Below are positions 15,453-24,934 of a DNA stretch of 47,829 nucleotides, in pieces. Every line of letters starts with the position of its first letter. Position 1 is the stretch's first letter. Source of the stretch: Oscillospiraceae bacterium. GTDB lineage: Bacteria > Bacillota > Clostridia > Oscillospirales > CAG-272. The stretch spans positions 1 through 47,829 of the forward strand of contig SVRY01000017.1 in NCBI GenBank assembly GCA_015064585.1. The letters run 5' to 3'. The translations under genes and the position numbers were made by a program. Below the pieces are notes generated by a model, which was not told the origin of the DNA, searched no databases, and saw nothing but the letters and a program-made list of their open reading frames with translations.

Positions 15453-16979
15453 ATGAATATAAATAATCTTTTGCGCGCTTTTACTCGTAAACTGCTGCTG
15501 GAAGGACTGATGAAATCCTCTCTTTTTGCCGGAACAGTTGGTTGTTCCTTTGCATTTCTCCTATCTCTTATATATCACATTATGGTCAAAGAAACCGATT
15601 GGCCGCTTTTGCTCACACTGTTTGTCTCTGTATTTTTCTTGTCTTTCATCCTTTTATTCGGGCTCTTCTTATATCCCACCAAAAAAAGAGTTGCCGCACG
15701 CATGGATCGCGAACTGGGATTACAAGACCGTGTAGGTGCCCTGTTGGAATTTCAAAACTGCCAAAGCGAAATGGCAAAACTGCAAAGAACGGATGCTATT
15801 TCTCATATTGAGTCCACCTCTCCCAAGCAGATGAAATTTCGCCCCATGGCACGCGATATGATCATTTGTTGCATTGTATTTTGCATGACTGCAGTTATGC
15901 TTTCTCTTCCCCACGATATTTTTGTATTTGCCGAGCCGGAAATTAATATGGACAACAAACAAGAGCAGATCATTCGCGATTTCATCGAACAACTGCGTGA
16001 AGAAATCAATAATTCCCAATTAGATGAGGAATTAAAGGACTCCATTCACGAAATCGTCGATAAATTGGAGGAAGATCTGAACAAGACCGATAACGAATTG
16101 GAGCAGGCGGGCAAGATAGAAGAAGCAAAAAAAGAAATTTCCGACCTGCTGGATAAACAGCTAACCAAAAACAGCATCGGAAAAGAACTGCAAAAATACG
16201 CCTTGACCAAAGCGTTAGGGCAAGCGATCAGTGCAGGGGAAACAAAAGAAGTTACAAATTCCTTGCATGAATTGGAAAATGAACTGCGCAATGATAATTC
16301 GCTTGTGCAAAGACTTTATAATATCATTGACCGCGTATTGACCGATTCCGAGGTAGATCCTGCAGATGACTTGTATAAAGCATTGGAGCAGTTTTCCACC
16401 GATTTAAAACAGCTTTCTCCCAAAAACGAATCCTTTGAAAAAGACCTTTCCACAGCTTTTGATAAAGCCGAAAATGCCATTCACAAAGCGCTCGAAAAGC
16501 AGGCCATCATAGAATCCGAAAAAGAAAAACTGGAAGATATTATGTCGGATGCCAAGGATGAACTGCTTGATAATAAGAACGATAAAGAAAAAGGCGAAGG
16601 AGAAAAAGGCGAAGGAGAAGAAGGCGAAGGTGAAGAAGGCGAAGGTGAAGGTGAAGGCGAAGGTGAAGAAGGCAAGGGAGAAGGCAAAGGAGAAGAGGGT
16701 GAAAACGGAAGCAAACCGGGTGGCAATAAGCCCGGCGGAGATATGCCCGGAAATAATACAGAGGATAGCATGGGCGGCGGCGACGGTTCCAATGAGGAAC
16801 CGGAGGACACCATGACCGAGATCTTTTACGACCCTATTTCCGGTGAAGTTACCTACGGAAAAGTATTTGCAATATACTACGCCGAATACCTTGCAGCACT
16901 TAAAGCGGGGAAAGTTCCCGATCAACTGCAACAGATTATGGATGCTTATTTTTCATCACTAAACGGAACAAAGGAGTAA
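15453..16979 (+). CDS. Membrane protein with coiled-coil and Glu/Gly-rich region, first gene of MoxR operon
   Basis: 508 residues. Two N-terminal membrane helices (~20-45 and ~50-75), a third near residue 145, then long Glu/Lys-rich helices (~165-370) with strong coiled-coil character. A low-complexity KGEGEEGEGE-type tract (~375-410) and a Gly/Pro/Asn-rich stretch (~411-445) follow. The C-terminal ~60 residues are compact (TEIFYDPISGEVTYGKVFAI). The first 130 residues, including RMDRELGLQDRVGALLEF, are of the kind found in proteins encoded beside MoxR ATPases in Clostridia (DUF4175-like), but I cannot name a function. It would sit in the membrane with the charged part on one side, possibly acting with the MoxR, DUF58 and VWA products. 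Start ATG 15453 after AGGAAAGG; the next gene starts five bases after the stop. Confidence 0.75.
   Translation: MNINNLLRAFTRKLLLEGLMKSSLFAGTVGCSFAFLLSLIYHIMVKETDWPLLLTLFVSVFFLSFILLFGLFLYPTKKRVAARMDRELGLQDRVGALLEFQNCQSEMAKLQRTDAISHIESTSPKQMKFRPMARDMIICCIVFCMTAVMLSLPHDIFVFAEPEINMDNKQEQIIRDFIEQLREEINNSQLDEELKDSIHEIVDKLEEDLNKTDNELEQAGKIEEAKKEISDLLDKQLTKNSIGKELQKYALTKALGQAISAGETKEVTNSLHELENELRNDNSLVQRLYNIIDRVLTDSEVDPADDLYKALEQFSTDLKQLSPKNESFEKDLSTAFDKAENAIHKALEKQAIIESEKEKLEDIMSDAKDELLDNKNDKEKGEGEKGEGEEGEGEEGEGEGEGEGEEGKGEGKGEEGENGSKPGGNKPGGDMPGNNTEDSMGGGDGSNEEPEDTMTEIFYDPISGEVTYGKVFAIYYAEYLAALKAGKVPDQLQQIMDAYFSSLNGTKE
16586..16700 (+). repeat. GAAGGN hexanucleotide-type low-complexity tract
   Basis: About 19 imperfect hexamers (GGAGAA, GGCGAA, GGTGAA) inside the first gene of the MoxR operon encode alternating Gly and Glu/Lys. 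The unit is a multiple of three, so slippage would alter length without breaking the frame. Confidence 0.8.
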
Positions 16980-16984
16980 TACAT

Positions 16985-18016
16985 ATGATCACAGAAAAAG
17001 ATATCGCTTTTTTTGCAGAAAAGAGCAAAGAAATTCTAAGTGAAATTGCCAAAGATATGGTGGGTCAACAAACGGTGGTGGAGGAAACGGTTATTGCCAT
17101 GATCGCAGGAGGCAACGTACTGTTGGAAGGCGTTCCCGGTGTAGGTAAAACACGATTGGTGCGCTCCATTGGCAAAGCCTTTTCCCTTCCCTTTTCCAGA
17201 ATCCAATTCACCCCCGACCTCATGCCTGCTGATGTAACAGGAACCAACATTATTGAAAAAAACGAAAAGGGACAAAACGTACTTAAATTTCAAAAAGGTC
17301 CCATTTTTAGCAATATTATTCTGGCAGACGAGATCAACCGTGCTACCCCTAAGACCCAATCCGCTCTTTTGGAAGCTATGCAGGAGCATACCGTGACTGC
17401 CGGGGGGCATACATTTCTTTTGGAAGAGCCCTTCTTTGTTTTGGCAACCCAAAATCCCATCGAACAAGACGGTACCTATCCTCTGCCCGAAGCACAGATG
17501 GACCGTTTTATGTTCAAACTGGTGGTAGGTTTTCCCGATATCAATGAATTGACTGCGATTGTCACCATGACCCAAGAATCCATGGAAGAACACGCCAATG
17601 CGGTATTGACAGGAGACGACCTGCTTGCTATGCGCCATGCCGCAAAGGAGATCCTGATTACCGATGAAGTATTGCATTACGCCATGAAACTGGTCACCGC
17701 AACCCATCCCGAACTGACTTCCAGCTCAGACTTTACTAAAAAGTATATCCGATTCGGTGCAAGCCCTCGTGCGGGCCAAGCACTGATCACCGCAGGAAAA
17801 GTCCGTGCACTGATGGCAGGTCGTTTCAATGTTTCTGTGGATGACATCAACGCCTTGGCACACCCGGTACTCAGGCACAGAATCAAACCCAGTTTCAATG
17901 CGATTACCGAAAAGATCACCGTGGACACTCTCATTGAACAGCTCATTTCGGAATGTGACAAAAAGAAACCGATTTTGCCTTCGGTCATTGACCCCAAATC
18001 CAAAAAGAAAAAATAA
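16985..18016 (+). CDS. MoxR-family AAA+ ATPase
   Basis: 343 residues. Walker A is GVPGVGKTR (~residue 44-52), Walker B LADEINR (~112), sensor 1 ATQNP (~155), and arginine-finger/sensor 2 motifs are present (EAQMDRFMFKL, FGASPRAGQAL). The order and spacing are those of MoxR ATPases (PF07726 plus lid domain), whose usual length is ~320-350. MoxR proteins act as chaperone-like ATPases, commonly on VWA-domain partners encoded next door, to mature or insert metal into enzyme complexes. Here the partners are the DUF58 and two VWA proteins that follow. ATG 16985 follows AAAGGAG, which overlaps the stop of the preceding gene. The basic tail (KKKK) is unremarkable. Confidence 0.95.
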   Translation: MITEKDIAFFAEKSKEILSEIAKDMVGQQTVVEETVIAMIAGGNVLLEGVPGVGKTRLVRSIGKAFSLPFSRIQFTPDLMPADVTGTNIIEKNEKGQNVLKFQKGPIFSNIILADEINRATPKTQSALLEAMQEHTVTAGGHTFLLEEPFFVLATQNPIEQDGTYPLPEAQMDRFMFKLVVGFPDINELTAIVTMTQESMEEHANAVLTGDDLLAMRHAAKEILITDEVLHYAMKLVTATHPELTSSSDFTKKYIRFGASPRAGQALITAGKVRALMAGRFNVSVDDINALAHPVLRHRIKPSFNAITEKITVDTLIEQLISECDKKKPILPSVIDPKSKKKK

Positions 18017-18037
18017 ATCCTAATTAACATTAATATT

Positions 18038-18934
18038 ATGAAAAGTATTATTGACGACAGCTTCATCGCCATGTTGGAATCCCGCGACCTGCATATACAC
18101 CAGCCATTAAACGGATTATTCGGCGGTAACAGACGCGCCAAGGCATACGGAAGCTCCATGGAATTTGCGGATTATCGCGAATACACTCCGGGAGATGACC
18201 TACGGCGCATCGACTGGAATCTGTATGCCCGATTTGAAAAGCTGTTTCTGAAACTGTATGTGGACGAACGTCAACTGCATCACCGCTTTTATCTGGACGC
18301 CTCAGCCTCCATGGATTGGGGTACCCCTAACAAATCGCATATTGCAAGAAAACTAATGGCAGCGCTGGGATTTCTATCAGTACAGTCCATGGACCGTTTT
18401 TCCTATTATGCACTGCGAGAAAACCGCTGTGAAAATCTGAGTCACACCGTTGTAGGCAGAGAGGCTTTTTACAATGCGGCAAACAACTTGAATCATATGC
18501 GTTTCTATGGCGAATGCGATATTGGAAAAGCCATCAATTCCTTGGAAAAGCCCGGGAAAGATGACGGCTTATCCGTCATTATTTCGGATTTTCTGACCGA
18601 ATATGATTGGAAAAGTGCTGTGGATTATCTGCTGTATCATAAACGTGAAGTGTATTTGATTCAAATTCTTTCCCGCGATGAGCTTACCCCCGGACTCAGC
18701 GGACGTGTATTCATGCTGGATTCTGAATCCAGCGATGAAGATGATATTAAAAACCAACGCTTTGAAGTAAACCGTTCTGCTATCAAAGCATATGAAGAGG
18801 CATTTTTATACCATCAAAACGAATTGAAACAATTTTGTGAAAGCCGCGGCGTGGGGCTCATCACTCTTTCCAGCGATGATAGCATTGAACGGATCCTGTT
18901 TATGAAAGCAACTGAGGAAGGATTAATACAATGA
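18038..18934 (+). CDS. DUF58-domain protein (VWA-like) of MoxR operon
   Basis: 298 residues. The signature EFADYREYTPGDDLRRIDWNLYAR (in pieces: YREYTPGDDLRRIDW) near residues 45-65 is the DUF58 hallmark, followed by a VWA-like fold with FYLDASASMDWG (a partial MIDAS, DxSxS) at ~85-95. It partners MoxR ATPases in many bacteria; the molecular task is not settled. No clear ribosome site precedes ATG 18038 (ATTAACATTAATATT), unlike the rest of the operon, so it may depend on translation from upstream or be made at a lower level. Its stop overlaps the next start by four bases (ATGA). Confidence 0.92.
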   Translation: MKSIIDDSFIAMLESRDLHIHQPLNGLFGGNRRAKAYGSSMEFADYREYTPGDDLRRIDWNLYARFEKLFLKLYVDERQLHHRFYLDASASMDWGTPNKSHIARKLMAALGFLSVQSMDRFSYYALRENRCENLSHTVVGREAFYNAANNLNHMRFYGECDIGKAINSLEKPGKDDGLSVIISDFLTEYDWKSAVDYLLYHKREVYLIQILSRDELTPGLSGRVFMLDSESSDEDDIKNQRFEVNRSAIKAYEEAFLYHQNELKQFCESRGVGLITLSSDDSIERILFMKATEEGLIQ

Positions 18935-20742
18935 AATTTTTAAATCCCCAAGGGCTGTGGCTGTTACTTGGCATTCCCATTCTCATCATTATATATATCA
19001 TCAAATCACAGCATGAAAACCGCGCTGTTTCCAGTACATATCTTTGGAATCTCAGTAAACGCTTCCAAAAAAAGCGTTTTCCCATCCAAAGATTTCGAAA
19101 AATACTGATGTTTCTGCTTCAGCTTTGCATGATCATTTTGATTTCGTTAATCGCCGCCAAGCCTGCGATGGTAAAGGGAGAAAACTATGACTATATCGCC
19201 ATTCTCGACGGTTCCGCCAGCATGCAAATACAAGACAAGCATCATATCAGCCGTTTTGACCGTGCGGTAAAAGAACTGGAAAACCTTGCCGATGATCTTT
19301 CCGATGGACATACCTTGACCATCATTCTGGCAACCGACAAAGCTGCCTATTTGGTTGAAAACGCTGCTACCGCCTCCGAGGCTAAATTGGCTCTGAATAA
19401 GGCTGTTTGTTCATACGGAAAGTGCAACACAGCCGAAGCTGTTTCGCTGGCGCAAACCATGTGTGACCGTGTGGACAATGCCAAAGTATTGTTTTATACA
19501 GATCAAAACTATATGCTGGCTGGAAATATCGAAGTAATCAATCTTGATAAAGGTGAATGGAATGTTTCTGTGGAATCACTTACGGCAGAACAAAGTAAAG
19601 AATCCACTATTTTCACCTCTGATCTGATCAGCTATCACAAAGATGCTCCTGTCACCGTCGGTCTGCGCATAAACGGAAAAATTGTAGACGCACAGATTGT
19701 CGACTGCCAAAGCGATACGCCCACATCTGTGATTTTTGAAAGAAAAAAACTTTCAACCTTTGACACAGCGGAAGTATATGTGGAAGCCAACGATGCATTA
19801 GAAGCAGATAACGCCTATGCCATGTGTCAAAAAAATCAAAAAAAATACAATGTCCTGCTTGCAAGCGAATCTCCTTTGTATTTGGAAAGCGCACTGAATG
19901 CTTTGGATAACTGCAAAGTCACGCTTTCCCTCTCATTGGATGACAGTGAACTTTCCGGATATGATTTGTATATATTTGACGGAATTTTTCCCAAAAATTA
20001 CCCGCAAGACGGATCGGTGATCCTATTCGGCACCGAAAACCTGCCTCAAGGATTGGCGCTTGGAGCCAAATATGATACTGCTGCCAGGCTAAAACGCAAC
20101 AATGATATTCAAAGTCCGCTATATGCCGACCTGATCCTTTCTGATACATATGTAAAAAACTATGTAACTTTGATTGGAAATAATTCCTTTGAATCTCTGC
20201 TTTACTGCAACAGTTCATCAGTATGTGTTACAACCAAACTGGCAAGCGGCAGACAGTTCACCGTATTTTCTTTTGATCTGCATAATTCCAATCTGACCCT
20301 AAAACCCGATTTCCTGGTTTTGATGCGTAATCTTGTGGAACTATCGGTGCCTTCTATTCTAAACAGCACAGATTATACGATAGGTGAAACGGTAGAATTG
20401 ACCGTTATTCCCGGAGCAAATAAAATGTATCTGCAACACCCCGACGGCTTCATCCAACATCTGAGTATTGCAGAATCGCAACATACTATTCCCGCCACCG
20501 CCGTGGGAATTTATACCGCAATTATCCAAACAGAACAAGGCGGTGACTATGCTGACTTCTTTGTTCATATTCCCAAGGATGAGTTTACAAATGAAGAAGA
20601 CGCAATCATCAACATTGCCCTAAAGCCCCATGACGAAACCGTCAAAAAAGAAGCGATCTCGGGTATATGGTTTTGGTTTGCGCTTGCTATGCTTTTGATC
20701 CTTATGATAGAATGGGGGTGGTATTCATATGAGCAATATTGA
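18931..20742 (+). CDS. BatA-type membrane protein with VWA domain
   Basis: 603 residues. The N-terminus (FLNPQGLWLLLGIPILIIIY) is the 'aerotolerance regulator N-terminal' pattern: a first membrane helix, a basic loop, a second helix (ILMFLLQLCMIILISLIAAK). A VWA domain (~80-215) follows with MIDAS residues in AILDGSASM. The middle is beta-rich and might bind other subunits; a final helix (FWFALAMLLILMIEWGWY) ends the protein, so most of it projects outside the cell between two anchors. It overlaps both neighbours (four bases upstream, 14 bases downstream), so translation is coupled. Role inferred from context: a metal-dependent adhesion-type subunit of the MoxR/DUF58 machinery. Confidence 0.88.
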   Translation: MKFLNPQGLWLLLGIPILIIIYIIKSQHENRAVSSTYLWNLSKRFQKKRFPIQRFRKILMFLLQLCMIILISLIAAKPAMVKGENYDYIAILDGSASMQIQDKHHISRFDRAVKELENLADDLSDGHTLTIILATDKAAYLVENAATASEAKLALNKAVCSYGKCNTAEAVSLAQTMCDRVDNAKVLFYTDQNYMLAGNIEVINLDKGEWNVSVESLTAEQSKESTIFTSDLISYHKDAPVTVGLRINGKIVDAQIVDCQSDTPTSVIFERKKLSTFDTAEVYVEANDALEADNAYAMCQKNQKKYNVLLASESPLYLESALNALDNCKVTLSLSLDDSELSGYDLYIFDGIFPKNYPQDGSVILFGTENLPQGLALGAKYDTAARLKRNNDIQSPLYADLILSDTYVKNYVTLIGNNSFESLLYCNSSSVCVTTKLASGRQFTVFSFDLHNSNLTLKPDFLVLMRNLVELSVPSILNSTDYTIGETVELTVIPGANKMYLQHPDGFIQHLSIAESQHTIPATAVGIYTAIIQTEQGGDYADFFVHIPKDEFTNEEDAIINIALKPHDETVKKEAISGIWFWFALAMLLILMIEWGWYSYEQY

Positions 20743-23326
20743 GCTTACATTTGAACACCCTTGGTTTATGCTGCTTGCCATTCCTATGATCGCAGTCGTT
20801 CTGCTTCCCTTTTTACTTTTGCCCAAGAATCGCAGAAAAACATTTAAAAAAATAGCGCCTGTGGTTTTGCACTGCGTGATTGTTCTGCTGCTTGTACTGA
20901 TCATTTCCGGTTTTTCTATCCTTCACCACACAAATGAAGAATCGGTAATGCTGCTTCTGGATCTTTCCTACAGCACCAAAAATGTACAGTCAACCATTCT
21001 GGATCACACTGAAGAACTGCTTGATCTCATTGACCAAAATATCCCCGTGGGTGTCATTGCTTTCGGAGAAGATCAGGTATACAATGTAACTTTGGAGTCA
21101 GACAGCCGGGAATTACAGCTGCATCCGCTTTCAGTAGAAGCAACCAATATTCAAGCCGCGCTGGAATACGCCGCCTCCCTTGCCCCAAAAGATAAAGCCT
21201 ACCGCATTATTGTGATGTCCGACGGAAAAGAAACCGACGGAAACGCCGAAGACACCGCTTATAAATTAGCCGCAAAAGGCATCCGTATTGATGCGGTTTA
21301 CTACGACACCACCCGCATTTACGAAAATGAAATTCAGATCAGCAGTTTCCTTGGTCCCGAGGGAATCTACGTCAACCGAGAAGCAACCTTTGTAGCCGAA
21401 TTGAAAAGCACGCTGAAAAGCAATGTGACCCTGACACTATACGACAATGATACTGTAATGGTTACCCAAAACTGCTCCTTGAATCAGGGCAGCAACGTAA
21501 TTGAATTGAAAACCACACCCCAAAGTGCAGGCATGCACACATTTCGATTGGTTTTGGATACCCAAACCGATACATTGCCCCAAAACAACATTGCATATAC
21601 CTTTTTACCGATCTCCGATCAACCATCGGTTCTGATCATTGCCGACCGTGTGGAAAATGCATCGGCACTGGCTGATATACTTTCCGAGGAAAATTCAGTC
21701 ACGACCGTTTCTGCACGCACAGCTCCCGATTCTCTGGTGAAGCTTTGCAAATATGACGAAGTCATTTTGTCCAATGTCAGTTATTTTGATCTGCCTCGTG
21801 GATATGATGTTATGTTAGAACGGTACGTTGCGGATTACGGCAGAACGCTATTGGCAGTGGGGGGAAAAGATACTTTCATGTACGGAAATATGCAAAGCAC
21901 TGCTCTCAAAGATATGCTTCCCGTTGAACTGATGATTAAAGAGAATATCGAAGCCAATTCAGTGGCGCTCATGTTAGTGCTCGACTGCTCCAGCAGTATG
22001 AAGGGAGAATATATCTCCATTGCTAAACAAGGTGCATTGAATTGCCTAAGTGCCATGACAGATAATGATGAAGTTGGTGTCGTTTCCTTCAGCAAAGAAG
22101 CCAAACTGGAATCCACACTCATCCGGGCTTCCGATTCTAATAAAGAAGAACTCACCCGCGTCATTTCCGGTCTTGAACTTGGAAACGGAACCTACTACAC
22201 CGAAGCTATTAAACTGGCGCACCAAGAGCTTTTGAAATCAGAAGCAACCATTAAGCATATCATCTTCCTGTCCGACGGTCAGCCCAGCGACAAAGATTAT
22301 TATGAGGCGGTAATTAACGCCAATCAAAACGATGTTACCGTTTCTACCATCGGTCTCGGCTATTCTTCCTACATACTGGATAATATCGCGACCTACGGTA
22401 AGGGAAGATACTACTATGTTTACAGCGCTGAGGAACTGCCCGATATCATGCTCAGTGAAACTGAGCAAGCAAAGATCAGCTCTTTGATCATCCAAAACAC
22501 AGTCCCCGTAATCAAAGAAGATAGTGCACTCACCAACACGTTGGGAACTGCCAATCTGCCTGCCCTTGACGGCTATTTGGGCACCACCCTCAAGGAAGAT
22601 GCCAACGCCTATCTTACAACAGCCAAAAATCATCCGATCTTTGCCTCTTGGACCTATGGCTTTGGAACGGTGGCTTGCTTCACCAGTGACTTAAACGGTA
22701 CATGGTCTTCCAGATGGTTGTCAGAAGGAACGGGCAAACAATTGATTCTGTCTATGGTGAAAACCACTGTGGACGATGTACATAACGATTCATCCCTAAT
22801 CGTAAATACCGATGTCCACAGCAGTACAGCGCATATCTCGGTTTCCACGGCCAATACAAACAGCAACAACAAACTGAGTATGACCGTGCATTTTGACGAT
22901 AATTCGGAAATGATTTACGATCTTACTCAAATCTATCCCGGCATGTACGAAACTGTCATTCCCATCAGCAAGGAAGGCATTTATGATTTGACAATCACTG
23001 AATTTTCCTTCGATAACCGCCTGATCGACAGCACGCAAACTGCCATGGCAGTATCTTATTCCGAAGAATACGATGCTTTTGCGGCTGACGGGAAACTGCT
23101 TCTTATGAGTTTATGCAGCTACAGTAACGGAGATATTTTTACCGACATGAAAAAACTGGCAGGGGTGAGCATGCCCGGCATTCATATCCTTTACAATCCG
23201 ATCATTCCCATCGCCATATTGACAGCCATTTTACTGCTTGCCGATATTGCAATTCGCAAACTGCGTCTAAAGGATCTGGAGAAATACTGGACCGTATGCA
23301 AAAAGCTATTTTCCAAAAACAAATAA
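20729..23326 (+). CDS. Large membrane protein with two VWA domains, last gene of MoxR operon
   Basis: 865 residues. Two N-terminal helices (to ~70) follow the same BatA-like pattern (FEHPWFMLLAIPMIAV). VWA 1 (~75-210) has a MIDAS DLSYS in LLLDLSYSTKN; VWA 2 (~415-590) has DCSSS in LVLDCSSSMKGEY and the later TYYTEAIKLA and FLSDGQPSD motifs. Between them is a domain resembling the glutamine-amidotransferase-like fold of similar proteins (SVLIIADRVE ... VAVGGKDTFMYG). A last helix lies near residue 830. Both VWA sites look intact for binding a divalent metal. Orthologous architectures are annotated as VWA/GATase1-like membrane proteins. A terminator follows at 23381. Confidence 0.88.
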   Translation: MSNIELTFEHPWFMLLAIPMIAVVLLPFLLLPKNRRKTFKKIAPVVLHCVIVLLLVLIISGFSILHHTNEESVMLLLDLSYSTKNVQSTILDHTEELLDLIDQNIPVGVIAFGEDQVYNVTLESDSRELQLHPLSVEATNIQAALEYAASLAPKDKAYRIIVMSDGKETDGNAEDTAYKLAAKGIRIDAVYYDTTRIYENEIQISSFLGPEGIYVNREATFVAELKSTLKSNVTLTLYDNDTVMVTQNCSLNQGSNVIELKTTPQSAGMHTFRLVLDTQTDTLPQNNIAYTFLPISDQPSVLIIADRVENASALADILSEENSVTTVSARTAPDSLVKLCKYDEVILSNVSYFDLPRGYDVMLERYVADYGRTLLAVGGKDTFMYGNMQSTALKDMLPVELMIKENIEANSVALMLVLDCSSSMKGEYISIAKQGALNCLSAMTDNDEVGVVSFSKEAKLESTLIRASDSNKEELTRVISGLELGNGTYYTEAIKLAHQELLKSEATIKHIIFLSDGQPSDKDYYEAVINANQNDVTVSTIGLGYSSYILDNIATYGKGRYYYVYSAEELPDIMLSETEQAKISSLIIQNTVPVIKEDSALTNTLGTANLPALDGYLGTTLKEDANAYLTTAKNHPIFASWTYGFGTVACFTSDLNGTWSSRWLSEGTGKQLILSMVKTTVDDVHNDSSLIVNTDVHSSTAHISVSTANTNSNNKLSMTVHFDDNSEMIYDLTQIYPGMYETVIPISKEGIYDLTITEFSFDNRLIDSTQTAMAVSYSEEYDAFAADGKLLLMSLCSYSNGDIFTDMKKLAGVSMPGIHILYNPIIPIAILTAILLLADIAIRKLRLKDLEKYWTVCKKLFSKNK

Positions 23327-23380
23327 AATACATTTTTCAAGGATTCCTTTGTATTCTTGAAACAATCCTATCAACGCTTT

Positions 23381-23414
23381 GAACCAAGCCATACCGGCTT
23401 GGTTCTTTCTTTCA
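23381..23414 (+). terminator. Terminator of the MoxR/VWA operon
   Basis: GAACCAAGCC pairs with GGCTTGGTTC across a 5-base loop (ATACC), followed by TTTCTTTC. Confidence 0.85.
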
Positions 23415-23482
23415 CTGTAAAAATGTACGCCGACAAATTCCCTTTTTACACAATTTCCTGCCCGGGGAAAAAATAATATCTA

Positions 23483-23511
23483 TTGACTTTTTAGTATTTG
23501 TGTGTTATAGT
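23483..23511 (+). promoter_or_regulatory. Promoter of the CNNM/CorC-type gene
   Basis: TTGACT (23483-23488), 17-base spacer, TATAGT (23506-23511). Transcription would start near 23518, which rules out the TTG at 23523 as the real start and supports the TTG at 23550 with AAAGGGGG before it. Confidence 0.8.
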
Positions 23512-23549
23512 GAATATAATATTTGTTAAAAACAAAGGGGGAATCCTTC

Positions 23550-24896
23550 TTGTCAGGCCGAAGTTGGTGGCAGTTGATTTTTTTGATCGTTTTCTTTATT
23601 CTTTCTGCAGTTGTATCCTATGTTCGCGGTTATCTCGAATCTCAAAATGATAAAAAAATTGAAAGAGACGCGGATGAGGGCAACAAAAAAGCAAAAAAAC
23701 TCAAAAAACTCCTCGGTGAGGATCGTTCAAAAGTTTCCGATGCTCTTTGGGTAACCCAAATGATGCTTCTCATCATAGAAGCAGGGCTGATCGGCTTTTC
23801 GTTTCTTACCCCCATCGCCAATACATTTAAAAGATGGATAGGTCTGGCAAATTTCCCTTATACCCTTCTTTCTGCCCTACTGTGTGCGCTGATCTTCGGC
23901 TGCTTTTATATGGTATTTGTGCGTAGAATTTTCTCGGGTATCGGCACACGCAGTGCCCGTAAAGCAGGCGAATATGGTGCTGTGTCATTGGCATCCCTGC
24001 TTTACCGTCTTTCCATACCCATGTCGGCTATTATCAAAGGGTTGACCACCGTATTCTTTCGGCTGTTCCGCATCGGCACCGAGGTATTGGATGAAGAAGT
24101 CACCGAAGATGAAATTATGATCATGGTGGAATCGGGTGAGGAAAGCGGTACCATTGAAAGCGAGCAAAAGGAAATGATCGAAAACATCTTTGATTTTTCC
24201 ACCGCCACCGCCGCCGAACTCATGACCAACCGCACCGATATTACAGCAATTGATGTAAGTGCTGCTGATGATGAAATTTTAACGCTTATTAAAGAATCGG
24301 GTTACTCCCGTATTCCCGTATACGAAGAAGACTTAAACACCATCGTTGGTATTTTAGGCGTACGTTCCTACCTTTTAAACCTGCGCTCCGATGAGAAAAA
24401 GTCTCTGCGCGATATTTGCTATCCTGCCTATTTTGTTCCTTCCTTCATCCGTGCAGACAAGCTACTGGCGGATCTGAAGAAAAACAAGATACATATGGCT
24501 GTTGTGCTGGATGAATACGGCGGAACTGCCGGTATCGTGACCATGGAAGACTTGCTGGAGGAGATCGTTGGTAACATCTATGATGAAACCGATGATCCCG
24601 ACACTGAGGAAGCGCCTATTGAAAAATTAGGCGATAATCTCTACCGTGTTCCCGGCACTTTAGAAATTGACATCCTCGGTAAAGAATTGGATATCACTTT
24701 TCCGGAGGACAAATCCTACGACACAGTGGGCGGCATGATATACAGTGCCTTGACCGTCATTCCCGACGACGGAAGTACTCCCACAGTGGATGTGGACGGA
24801 CTTCACATCGAAGTGGAAAAGATTGAGGAACGGCGCATCGAATGGGCAAAGATCTCGGTCATTCCGACAGAAGAAAACGAAGAAGAAAACGATTAA
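23550..24896 (+). CDS. Hemolysin-family CNNM/CorC transporter
   Basis: 449 residues from TTG 23550 (ribosome site AAAGGGGGAAT). An N-terminal membrane region (about four helices, ~5-190; DUF21/CNNM-like, with the helix SWWQLIFLIVFFILSAVVSY first), an acidic linker (DEEVTEDEIMIMVESGEESG), a pair of CBS domains (~215-335, with LMTNRTDITAIDVS and MAVVLDEYGGTAGIVTMEDL) and a CorC/HlyC transporter-associated domain (~350-435). Members are Mg(II)/Co(II) efflux or transport proteins, with CBS domains sensing adenine nucleotides. 'Hemolysin' is a historical label. The N-terminal part is shorter and less like the classic DUF21 start than usual. Monocistronic with a strong terminator. Confidence 0.88.
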   Translation: MSGRSWWQLIFLIVFFILSAVVSYVRGYLESQNDKKIERDADEGNKKAKKLKKLLGEDRSKVSDALWVTQMMLLIIEAGLIGFSFLTPIANTFKRWIGLANFPYTLLSALLCALIFGCFYMVFVRRIFSGIGTRSARKAGEYGAVSLASLLYRLSIPMSAIIKGLTTVFFRLFRIGTEVLDEEVTEDEIMIMVESGEESGTIESEQKEMIENIFDFSTATAAELMTNRTDITAIDVSAADDEILTLIKESGYSRIPVYEEDLNTIVGILGVRSYLLNLRSDEKKSLRDICYPAYFVPSFIRADKLLADLKKNKIHMAVVLDEYGGTAGIVTMEDLLEEIVGNIYDETDDPDTEEAPIEKLGDNLYRVPGTLEIDILGKELDITFPEDKSYDTVGGMIYSALTVIPDDGSTPTVDVDGLHIEVEKIEERRIEWAKISVIPTEENEEEND

Positions 24897-24900
24897 CAGT

Positions 24901-24934
24901 AAAGGCAGTTGCGTGCGCAACTGCCTTTGTTTTT
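24901..24934 (+). terminator. Strong terminator shared by two convergent genes
   Basis: AAAGGCAGTTGCG pairs with CGCAACTGCCTTT with almost no loop, followed by GTTTTTTTATT. It ends the CorC-type gene and abuts the stop of the minus-strand XRE gene at 24935. Confidence 0.9.

Noticed and set aside
16404-16931. Phe-rich minus-strand frame (and a Pro/Ser-rich one at 16481-16813)
   Set aside because: Reverse reading of the Glu/Gly low-complexity tract; composition is an artefact of the repeat.
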